Below, in pieces: positions 1 through 5,746 of a stretch of 7,441 nucleotides of DNA. Source of the DNA: Dehalococcoidia bacterium (GTDB lineage Bacteria > Chloroflexota > Dehalococcoidia > GIF9 > UBA5629); NCBI GenBank assembly GCA_016927965.1, contig JAFGLP010000084.1, forward strand, positions 1 to 7,441, read 5' to 3'. The position numbers and the translations under genes are program-made. Under the pieces are notes generated by a model that saw nothing but the letters and a program-made list of their open reading frames with translations, did not search any database and was not told where the DNA came from. The number at the start of each line of letters is the position of its first letter. Position 1 is the first letter of the stretch.

Positions 1-497
1 CCAGGTTCGCGGCTTCGCTCAGGCCCCCTGCGGTATGGGACAATGCAATAAGAGCAGTAGTTGTTACAGCCCTGTATGATGGAAATAAATGAGCTTACAG
101 GGGTGGTGATCTCTGAAGCAGCCGTTGTCTTTACATAGCTGCTATCAATAACATTTCTGCAGAGCCAGTCTTCAAATCTGGCCTTATCTCCCGGAGGGAA
201 AAAATGGTTTACATGGGGGAACCTCTTATTTAACGTCTTGATATCAGATTCAACGAAACATCCTGTCACGGCAATTCGCATATCGGGTTTTTCTTTCTTG
301 ATGCCTTTCAAATAGCCCAGCATCCCAATTACCTTATCTTCAGCATTCTGCCTGACAACGCAGGTATTAAGGATCACTATATCAGCTTCATCTGCTGTAT
401 TAACCTTTTCCATCCCTAATGATAGTAGATAATGGCCGATCTCAGCGGATTCAGCCCTGTTCATCTGGCAACCGATTGTCCAGCAATAATATTTCAT
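1..497 (-). CDS. miaB: tRNA-2-methylthio-N6-isopentenyladenosine37 synthase MiaB, N-terminal part (gene runs off the left edge)
   Basis: MiaB is a radical-SAM methylthiotransferase. It adds the 2-methylthio group to i6A37 of tRNAs that read UNN codons, after MiaA has isopentenylated that base. The frame opens at ATG 497 and stays open for 165 codons to the edge. The N-terminal UPF0004 domain shows its three cluster cysteines at C10 (IGCQMN), C46 (NTCVVRQ) and C80 (VTGCF). The radical-SAM cluster C144-x3-C148-x2-C151 follows (GCNNYCSYC), then IVPYRRGPERSR, a stretch typical of MiaB rather than RimO or MtaB. The rest of the radical-SAM barrel and the TRAM domain lie outside the window. The start is fixed by family alignment (MKYYCWTIGCQMN); no good Shine-Dalgarno precedes it. 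A tRNA-Ser gene lies 98 bases upstream on the same strand. I saw no clear separate promoter or terminator between them. Confidence 0.95.
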   Translation of the reverse strand, partial: MKYYCWTIGCQMNRAESAEIGHYLLSLGMEKVNTADEADIVILNTCVVRQNAEDKVIGMLGYLKGIKKEKPDMRIAVTGCFVESDIKTLNKRFPHVNHFFPPGDKARFEDWLCRNVIDSSYVKTTAASEITTPVSSFISIIQGCNNYCSYCIVPYRRGPERSREP

Positions 498-595
498 GAT
501 TGTTGAAATAGGATAAACAACATTAGTAATCAGGAATTAGATCAGGAAATTTACGAATATTCTATCGGGAAAATAATTATCGATACGGGAGATAT

Positions 596-687
596 TGGCG
601 GAGGGAAAGGGATTCGAACCCTTGACCCCGGTTTCCCGAGGCAACCGCTTAGCAGGCGGCCGCACTAGACCACTATGCGATCCCTCC
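596..687 (-). tRNA. tRNA-Ser (anticodon GCU), with encoded CCA
   Basis: On the minus strand a complete class II tRNA can be folded. The acceptor stem is GGAGGGA with TCCCTCC, followed by discriminator G and an encoded CCA. The D-stem is GCA/TGC. The anticodon stem GCCGC/GCGGT encloses loop CTGCTAA, so the anticodon is GCT, reading AGC and AGU serine codons. The long variable arm has a 6-bp stem (CCTCGG/CCGGGG) closed by GAAA, as expected for serine. The T-stem AAGGG/CCCTT holds loop TTCGAAT. The 92 bases include CCA. With U36 and A37, this tRNA would be expected to carry t6A37, so it is not itself a MiaA/MiaB substrate. It lies between miaB (same strand, downstream) and ybeY (divergent). Confidence 0.97.
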
Positions 688-718
688 AGCAGACCAAGAC
701 TACCTTTTAGCGCCATGC

Positions 719-748
719 AATATAGCATAGAAGGAAAGGCAGTTTCAA
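719..748 (-). promoter_or_regulatory. Sigma-70-type promoter for tRNA-Ser
   Basis: Read on the minus strand, TTGAAA (748-743) and TATATT (724-719) are separated by 18 bases. Transcription would begin near 712, giving a leader of about 25 bases before the tRNA 5' end at 687. The match is by eye; the position directly upstream of a tRNA supports it. Confidence 0.7.
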
Positions 749-769
749 GCAAACCTTATATGCATACGA

Positions 770-798
770 TTGTGCTGGCGAAGGTACTCTGCTATTAT
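770..798 (+). promoter_or_regulatory. Extended -10 promoter for ybeY, placed for a leaderless transcript
   Basis: TATTAT (793-798) is preceded by TGC (790-792), giving an extended -10 element. A weak -35, TTGTGC (770-775), lies 17 bases upstream. The expected transcription start is about 805, only 0-2 bases before the ybeY ATG at 807. It sits back to back with the tRNA-Ser promoter. The -10 is good, but the -35 keeps only TTG of the consensus. Confidence 0.55.
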
Positions 799-806
799 AG
801 ATTTAC

Positions 807-1310
807 ATGCAGGTACCGCAATATAAAGTAAATATCAGAATAAAGAGGGGCCTGGGTTTCCCTTATAAAATCGCAGAAATAAGAAAAGTTGTTGAAAAAA
901 CGCTTTTAATCTCACGTAAACACACCCCGGTTCAAGTGGATTGCCTGATAACTGATAACCCGGCCATACATAGATTGAATAAACGCTACAGGGGCATGGA
1001 CAGCCCGACTGACGTATTATCCTTTAATTTCACAGAGAGCAAACAGGATGGTAAATCTATTGATTTCCCAATTATACCGGATTATATAGTGACCCTTGGT
1101 CAGATAATCATTTCATATCCCAAAGCTGTGGAACAAGCAGCTCAGCATGGCAATAATATCAGGCAGGAACTGCAATTGCTTCTTGTGCACGGTACCTTGC
1201 ATTTGTTGGGGTATGACCATATGAAGGGTGAAGAAGCGCGTAAAATGAGAGCGCAGGAAAAGAGAGTAATTAAATCTATTGAAGCGGGCATGGGCAGCAA
1301 TGCTGGATAA
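807..1310 (+). CDS. ybeY: Endoribonuclease YbeY (rRNA maturation and ribosome quality control), 167 aa
   Basis: YbeY is a zinc-dependent single-strand endoribonuclease of the UPF0054 family, needed for 16S rRNA 3' end maturation and late 70S quality control. The zinc site is clear: HGTLHLLGYDH at residues 128-138, with ligands H128, H132 and H138. The conserved segment YRGMDSPTDVLSF (61-73) carries the family arginine (R62) and the PTDVLSF strand. Length is normal for the family. The usual LGDI segment reads LGQI (97-100) here, so the acidic residue is replaced by glutamine. ATG 807 aligns with the family N-terminus, and no plausible start is closer to the conserved core. No Shine-Dalgarno precedes it, and a -10 element ends 8 bases upstream, so leaderless translation is likely. 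The 3' end overlaps the next gene by 11 bases, implying translational coupling. Confidence 0.95.
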   Translation: MQVPQYKVNIRIKRGLGFPYKIAEIRKVVEKTLLISRKHTPVQVDCLITDNPAIHRLNKRYRGMDSPTDVLSFNFTESKQDGKSIDFPIIPDYIVTLGQIIISYPKAVEQAAQHGNNIRQELQLLLVHGTLHLLGYDHMKGEEARKMRAQEKRVIKSIEAGMGSNAG

Positions 1311-1977
1311 ACCGTATAAAATATATGAAGATATCTATATGGTTGGCAGCTCGGACATCTCTCACTCCATGGACTGTTGTGTATACCTGGTTGATGCAGG
1401 CGAGCTGGTACTCATAGACAGCGGGGCTGGGCAAAGTACTCATCGCCTTACGGACAATATTCAAGCTTTAGGTTTATTGCCGGAGCGGTTGTCCACTATC
1501 CTGGTGACGCATGCGCATATAGATCATGTAGGTTCATTGTATGATCTGAAGCAAATGTATGGACTTAAGGTTATTGCCCACAAGGAGGACGTGGGAGCTA
1601 TCCAGTCGGGTAAAAATGTGGGTGCAGAATACTATGGCGTAAAGTACAGGCCCTGTAATGTTGACATAGTATTACATAATGAAGAATCAGAGCTTAATAT
1701 TGGTTCACATGAATTCAAATTTGTACATATCCCCGGGCATACGCCTGGCAGCATTGCAATAGTCCTCGAATTGGAAGGCAAACGGTTACTTTTTGGTCAG
1801 GATATTCATGGGCCTTATCATCCCAATTGGGGTGGGGAACCTCAGAAAGCGGTAAAATCGCTGAAAAGACTGCAGGATATTCAGGCGGATATACTTTGCG
1901 AAGGGCATTACGGAATAATCAAACCAGCAGAACGAGTTTTCGAGTTCATCGAGGGATTCCTGGACGATTTGAGGTAA
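1300..1977 (+). CDS. Metallo-beta-lactamase-fold hydrolase, glyoxalase II-like, 225 aa
   Basis: This is a complete MBL-fold metallohydrolase with the binuclear metal site intact: HAHIDH at 71-76 (H71, H73, D75, H76), H147 in HIPGHTPGS, D168 in FGQDIHG and H203 in CEGHYG. The fold is shared by glyoxalase II, thiolesterases, lactonases and other hydrolases, so the substrate cannot be told from sequence. It has no signal peptide or membrane segment and should be cytoplasmic. I chose ATG 1300, which overlaps the end of ybeY by 11 bases (ATG 1300, ybeY TAA 1308-1310). A TTG at 1279 would add seven residues but has no ribosome-binding site. Co-transcription with ybeY is inferred from the overlap; no functional link is evident. 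It converges on gmk with a 17-base gap and no recognisable intrinsic terminator. Confidence 0.9.
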   Translation: MLDKPYKIYEDIYMVGSSDISHSMDCCVYLVDAGELVLIDSGAGQSTHRLTDNIQALGLLPERLSTILVTHAHIDHVGSLYDLKQMYGLKVIAHKEDVGAIQSGKNVGAEYYGVKYRPCNVDIVLHNEESELNIGSHEFKFVHIPGHTPGSIAIVLELEGKRLLFGQDIHGPYHPNWGGEPQKAVKSLKRLQDIQADILCEGHYGIIKPAERVFEFIEGFLDDLR

Positions 1978-1994
1978 GCCTGTGCGGGGATTAT

Positions 1995-2597
1995 TTAAAT
2001 ACTTACAGGTCCCTGTTTTCCGCGTGATTTATTGATGAGCTCTATCAGTGCCTGTACTGTCTTATCCAGGTCGCCCTTGGTATTAACGATGGTGTGGTGG
2101 AACATCTCTCTGGCGTTCAGCTCTTCTTTGGCCTTACCGATACGCACGTTCAGGGAATGCTGCGAATCGGTGCTACGCTTTGTAAGGCGTTCTTCAAGGT
2201 CATTAATAGACACTGGTACTAAAAATATGTAGAGTGCGTCAGGTATTTTCTGTTTAAGTGTAGCTGCTCCCTGGACATCCACTTTAATAATAACGTCCTC
2301 GCCCTTGGACAATGCCTGCCGTACCTCAGATTTCAATACCCCGTACATATTATTGTAAACCCTGGCATATTCTAGGAACTCATCACTGCGTATCTTATTT
2401 TGAAAATCATCTTCAGTTAAAAAGTAATAATCAACGCCGTTGACCTCACATGGTCTTTTATCTCTGGTAGTGGCGGTAACCACATAATGGAATTTTCCCC
2501 CATGCTGTTTCATGCGCTCAATCGTCGCGTCTTTACCGACTCCCGAAGGGCCCGATATTACGATAACCATAGGTGCTGCGCTGTTTCTGTTATGCAT
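1995..2597 (-). CDS. gmk: Guanylate kinase, 200 aa
   Basis: Gmk phosphorylates GMP to GDP with ATP in the cytoplasm, feeding GTP and dGTP synthesis. The P-loop is GPSGVGKD at 16-23. The GMP-binding region follows with TATTRDKRPCE (41-51), including R45, R48 and E51. FLEYARVYNNMYG (74-86) and the VDVQGA segment (106-111, D107) come next. The lid carries RLTKRSTDS (137-145) and R152. Length matches the usual 190-210 aa. The P-loop residue after lysine is aspartate where most P-loop kinases have serine or threonine; I recall this from other Chloroflexota Gmk proteins. ATG 2597 gives a short extra N-terminus before the first strand. ATG at codon 10 (2570) is an alternative; neither has a clear Shine-Dalgarno. 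The gene is divergent from pgk and convergent with the MBL gene. Confidence 0.95.
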   Translation of the reverse strand: MHNRNSAAPMVIVISGPSGVGKDATIERMKQHGGKFHYVVTATTRDKRPCEVNGVDYYFLTEDDFQNKIRSDEFLEYARVYNNMYGVLKSEVRQALSKGEDVIIKVDVQGAATLKQKIPDALYIFLVPVSINDLEERLTKRSTDSQHSLNVRIGKAKEELNAREMFHHTIVNTKGDLDKTVQALIELINKSRGKQGPVSI

Positions 2598-2676
2598 AAG
2601 TTATTAAAACATGGAGGTTTAACATACAGTTTAATATGAAAGGGGATAAAAATAAATAGTGCAGGTGAATTGTTTC

Positions 2677-2705
2677 TTGAACAAATAACGGCTATTGGCT
2701 ATACT
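2677..2705 (+). promoter_or_regulatory. Sigma-70-type promoter for the pgk-tpiA-miaA-dapL-hflX run
   Basis: TTGAAC (2677-2682) and TATACT (2700-2705) are separated by exactly 17 bases. Transcription should begin near 2711-2712, giving a leader of about 60 bases before pgk. This is the best promoter match in the window, and it lies upstream of the long plus-strand gene run. No comparably good minus-strand promoter for gmk was seen in the same region. Confidence 0.65.
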
Positions 2706-2756
2706 CAAGCACAATCTAAGTTACCGGAATATATGGTAGATATTACTGAATTGTCC

Positions 2757-2762
2757 GAGGAG
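2757..2762 (+). promoter_or_regulatory. Ribosome-binding site of pgk (GAGGAG)
   Basis: GAGGAG lies 4 bases before ATG 2767 and 10 bases before ATG 2773. The spacing does not settle the choice. The family N-terminus (M-K-K-S-I-K-D-V) favours ATG 2773. Confidence 0.6.
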
Positions 2763-2772
2763 TTAGATGCTG

Positions 2773-3957
2773 ATGAAGAAGAGCATTAAAGACGTAGAAG
2801 CTACTGGAAAAAGGGTCCTGGTCAGGGTCGATTTTAACGTGCCTCTTGACCCCAAAACCAATGACATAATGGATGATAGCCGGATTATCGCTGCATTGCC
2901 TACAATTTGGTATCTCATCGAGCATAAAGCGCGCATTATCCTTTGCTCACACCTTGGCAGGCCAGATGGCAAAGTGGTGGAGTCATTGCGCATGACTCAG
3001 ATTGCGGAGAGGCTATCGCAGCTGACTAATTTGCCGATTTATACTGTATCCGATTCTGTAGGGAAAAAAGCCAGGAACGCTGTAGACAAACTCAGGAATG
3101 GCGACATTCTACTGCTGGAAAATTTGCGTTTCCATCCGGAAGAAGAAGCAAACGATCCCAACTTTGCCAAGCAGCTGGCGGAATTAGCGGATATTTATGT
3201 TGACGATGCCTTTGGTACTGCTCACCGTGCTCATGCCTCTACGTATGGAGTAGCCAAGTTCTTGCCTGCATATGCAGGGCTTTTACTGGAGAAAGAAATA
3301 CGGGTGCTTGGAAACCTGCTCACCAATGCGCAGCATCCCTTTGCGGCGCTCCTGGGAGGAGCAAAGGTCAGCGATAAAATCAAGCTGATAAATAACATGC
3401 TGGATAAGGTAGAACTGCTGCTGATTGGTGGTGGGATGGCTGTTACGTTCCTGAAAGCACAGGGATACTCTGTAGGGCTTTCTGGTGTAGAGGCAGATAA
3501 AATCGAACTCGCCAACAGGCTTATCGATGCTGCCAAAAACAGTAAAATATCCCTGTATTTGCCTTTAGATGTTATCGTTGCTGATGCCATAGATGAAAAG
3601 GCAAAATATGCCATTGCCCCCATTTCGATGATTCCTGATAATAAATATATTGTTGATATTGGCCCACAGACCATCGAGCTGTTTACTGAAAAATTGAAAG
3701 AATGCCGCACGGTATTCTGGAATGGCCCGATGGGCGTTTATGAGATACCTCAGTTTTCCAAAGGGACCAAGTCCATGGCCGAATTATTGGCCAACCTGTC
3801 AGCAACAACTGTGGTAGGAGGAGGGTCAACGGCAGAGATAGTAACAGAGATGCATCTGGGGTTTAAAATGACTCATGTATCCACCGGCGGAGGCGCCAGC
3901 ATGAGTTTCCTGGAAGGTAAAGTATTGCCCGGTGTCGAAGTGCTGATCGATGAATAA
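2773..3957 (+). CDS. pgk: Phosphoglycerate kinase, 394 aa
   Basis: Pgk interconverts 1,3-bisphosphoglycerate plus ADP and 3-phosphoglycerate plus ATP in glycolysis and gluconeogenesis. The N-terminal substrate domain shows RVDFNVP (18-24), SHLGRPDG (59-66), LLLENLRFHPEEE (113-125) and DDAFGTAHRAHAST (144-157). The nucleotide domain shows GGAKVSDKI (195-203), GGGM (219-222), NGPMGVYE (317-324), GGGST (349-353) and STGGGASMSFLEG (370-382). Length is normal for bacterial Pgk. The GGG-D-S/T motif that usually supplies a magnesium-contacting aspartate reads GGGST here (S352). Two in-frame starts compete: ATG 2767 and ATG 2773. I prefer 2773 because it matches the usual M-x-K-K-x-I-x-D-V start. tpiA follows after 61 bases, as expected for a glycolytic pair. 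Confidence 0.96.
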   Translation: MKKSIKDVEATGKRVLVRVDFNVPLDPKTNDIMDDSRIIAALPTIWYLIEHKARIILCSHLGRPDGKVVESLRMTQIAERLSQLTNLPIYTVSDSVGKKARNAVDKLRNGDILLLENLRFHPEEEANDPNFAKQLAELADIYVDDAFGTAHRAHASTYGVAKFLPAYAGLLLEKEIRVLGNLLTNAQHPFAALLGGAKVSDKIKLINNMLDKVELLLIGGGMAVTFLKAQGYSVGLSGVEADKIELANRLIDAAKNSKISLYLPLDVIVADAIDEKAKYAIAPISMIPDNKYIVDIGPQTIELFTEKLKECRTVFWNGPMGVYEIPQFSKGTKSMAELLANLSATTVVGGGSTAEIVTEMHLGFKMTHVSTGGGASMSFLEGKVLPGVEVLIDE

Positions 3958-4018
3958 TCACAGGGCTTTACAGAAAGATTATCTGGTATGTTCATAAAAT
4001 ATAAATAGGGAGAGTTAA

Positions 4019-4777
4019 ATGCGCCGACCTTTCATCGCTGGCAACTGGAAAATGAATACAAACGTAAATGAGGCAGTAAGCCTGATACGGGAGATGAAAG
4101 ACAACCTTGTGTCTTTTTCTTCTGTTGACCGTGTCCTGTGCCCTCCTTTCGTTTCATTATATGCAGCCAATGAATTAGTCAGAGGTACCGATATAGCATT
4201 GGGCGCACAGAATATGTATTTCAAGGAAAAGGGCGCCTATACGGGCGAGATATCCCCCTTTATGTTAAAAGATTTGTGCAAATATATAATACTGGGGCAT
4301 TCTGAAAGAAGACAGATATTTTTTGAAAGCAGTGAAATGGTCAATGAAAAAATAAAAGCGGCTTTAGCTGTTAATCTGCTTCCTATTATGTGCATAGGCG
4401 AAACGCTGGCAGAAAATGAAGCTGGAAATACCCACAAAGTTTTGGCCGGGCAGGTCAAGGCAGGACTTAAGGGCATTAATGCCAGTAAGATGTTTATCGT
4501 GGCATATGAACCGATATGGGCAATCGGTACAGGGAGGGCTGCTACGGCACAACAGGCAGGTAATATAATAAAATTTATTAGAGATACTATTGCTGAAACA
4601 TGGGATGCGGAAACAGCGGAAGAAGTGAGAATTCTCTATGGTGGAAGTGTAACCGGTGCAAACATTGCGGAATTTATTAAAGAGCCTCAAATTGACGGAG
4701 CTTTAGTGGGCGGCGCCAGCTTAAAGGCAGGGGAGTTTGTGGAAATAGTCAGACAATGCGCTGCCGTCAAGCAGTGA
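4019..4777 (+). CDS. tpiA: Triosephosphate isomerase, 252 aa
   Basis: TpiA interconverts dihydroxyacetone phosphate and glyceraldehyde 3-phosphate. All catalytic features are present: N9 and K11 in AGNWKMN, H94 in ILGHSERR, E164 in VAYEPIWAIGTG with the mobile loop 6 following, YGGSV at 207-211, and the phosphate-binding GGAS at 231-234. Length is standard for a bacterial TIM barrel. A clear AGGGAGAG Shine-Dalgarno (4007-4014) lies 4 bases before the ATG, one of the strongest in the window. The gene follows pgk and precedes miaA with only 2 bases between the stop and my chosen miaA start. No separate promoter was recognised in the 61-base gap after pgk. Confidence 0.97.
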   Translation: MRRPFIAGNWKMNTNVNEAVSLIREMKDNLVSFSSVDRVLCPPFVSLYAANELVRGTDIALGAQNMYFKEKGAYTGEISPFMLKDLCKYIILGHSERRQIFFESSEMVNEKIKAALAVNLLPIMCIGETLAENEAGNTHKVLAGQVKAGLKGINASKMFIVAYEPIWAIGTGRAATAQQAGNIIKFIRDTIAETWDAETAEEVRILYGGSVTGANIAEFIKEPQIDGALVGGASLKAGEFVEIVRQCAAVKQ

Positions 4778-4779
4778 CA

Positions 4780-5715
4780 ATGAAGTGTCTCATTGCCTTT
4801 GTGGGGCCCACAGCAGTTGGTAAAAGCAGTGTTGCCGTCAGTATGGCACAGAGTTATGGTGGGGAAATTATTAATGCCGACAGCCGCCAAATATACAAGT
4901 ATATGGATATCGGCACGGCAAAGCCTGGAATTGCTGAAAGAGAGAGCGTACCGCATCACATACTTGACATAATATGTCCTGACGAATTATACAGCGTGGC
5001 TCTTTATCAGCGAACTGCTGATGAGATAATTAAATCCATCCAGGGCAGCGGCAAATTGCCGTTTCTTGTTGGCGGCAGCGGACAATACGTATGGTCGGTC
5101 ATCGAGGGCTGGCAAATTCCCGAAGTTAAACCTGATTTAGCGTACAGGCAAATGCTGGAGCAGGAATCTGAAAGAATTGGTGCTAATGGCCTGTATGTAC
5201 GGTTAAAGGAACTGGATCCGGTTGCGGCTAGCAAGATATTGCCGGGCAATATGAGAAGAGTGATACGTGCACTTGAGATATATAAGCAAACCGGCATTAA
5301 ACCCTCCGTTCTTCAGGTAAAAAAAGGCGTTTCATATCCTGTTCTCATGATTGGCCTGACAGCTAAAAGAGACCGACTTTATGAGATGATCAATAGAAGG
5401 GCAGAGAATATGATCAGTGCCGGGTTTGTCGAAGAGGTACAGAATCTGCTGAAAATGGAATACTCGCCTGAGTTGCCTGCCATGTCCAGCCTGGGATATA
5501 AACAGATTGCCCTTTATTTAAGTGGTGAATTGAGCTTGGATGAAGCTGTTCAAAATATAAAATATGAGACTCACCGTTTTGCCCGCAGTCAGTACGCCTG
5601 GTTCAAGCTGAAAGATAGCAGGATACACTGGTTTGATATTAATGATGATATTAGCAGTAAAATAAACTATACTATACAAACTTTTCTTGAGACCGATAGT
5701 CATATTGGTCTTTAA
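4780..5715 (+). CDS. miaA: tRNA dimethylallyltransferase MiaA, 311 aa
   Basis: MiaA transfers an isopentenyl group from dimethylallyl diphosphate to N6 of A37 in tRNAs reading UNN codons, making the i6A substrate for MiaB. The P-loop is GPTAVGKS (9-16). NADSRQIYKYMDIGTAKP (32-49) and HHILDI (59-64) form the conserved core. GGSGQYVW (98-105) replaces the more usual GGTGLY, NMRRVIRALEIY (157-168) is the family RALE block, and SLGYKQI (237-243) and HRFARSQYAWF (265-275) end the catalytic region. Length is typical. I chose ATG 4780, two bases after the tpiA stop. GTG 4774, overlapping that stop, is an alternative; ATG 4756 lies inside tpiA and adds an unsupported extension. With no clear Shine-Dalgarno, translation probably depends on coupling to tpiA. 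Confidence 0.95.
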   Translation: MKCLIAFVGPTAVGKSSVAVSMAQSYGGEIINADSRQIYKYMDIGTAKPGIAERESVPHHILDIICPDELYSVALYQRTADEIIKSIQGSGKLPFLVGGSGQYVWSVIEGWQIPEVKPDLAYRQMLEQESERIGANGLYVRLKELDPVAASKILPGNMRRVIRALEIYKQTGIKPSVLQVKKGVSYPVLMIGLTAKRDRLYEMINRRAENMISAGFVEEVQNLLKMEYSPELPAMSSLGYKQIALYLSGELSLDEAVQNIKYETHRFARSQYAWFKLKDSRIHWFDINDDISSKINYTIQTFLETDSHIGL

Positions 5716-5732
5716 ATCTGGTAGATAATTGC

Positions 5733-5737
5733 AGGAG
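5733..5737 (+). promoter_or_regulatory. Ribosome-binding site fixing the aminotransferase start
   Basis: AGGAG lies 9 bases before ATG 5747. It falls inside the longer reading from TTG 5729, which argues against that upstream start. Confidence 0.7.
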
Positions 5738-5746
5738 CACAATACT

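Noticed and set aside
537..752. Minus-strand open frame of 71 codons across the tRNA
   Set aside because: It is a chance frame through the tRNA gene itself.
595..831. Plus-strand open frame of 78 codons across the tRNA region
   Set aside because: It reads the antisense of tRNA-Ser and then the promoter region, and overlaps the ybeY start. It shows no protein family features.
1279..1299. TTG start adding seven residues to the MBL protein
   Set aside because: There is no ribosome-binding site, and ATG 1300 gives the natural coupled start.
1978..2012. Possible terminator between the MBL gene and gmk (CCTGT and ACAGG arms)
   Set aside because: The arms are only 5 bp with a loop of about 21 bases and no clean T-run, so it is not a convincing intrinsic terminator.
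2598..2766. rpoZ (RNA polymerase omega) expected next to gmk
   Set aside because: No omega-like sequence is present in either strand of this gap; the open frame there does not resemble it.
3231..3710. Minus-strand open frame of 159 codons within pgk
   Set aside because: It is antisense to a strongly supported pgk and has no recognisable motifs.
4756..4779. ATG start inside tpiA for miaA
   Set aside because: It adds eight residues before the first strand of the MiaA core with no Shine-Dalgarno; ATG 4780 fits the family.
5729..5746. TTG start for the aminotransferase
   Set aside because: The AGGAG ribosome-binding site lies within it and points to ATG 5747.
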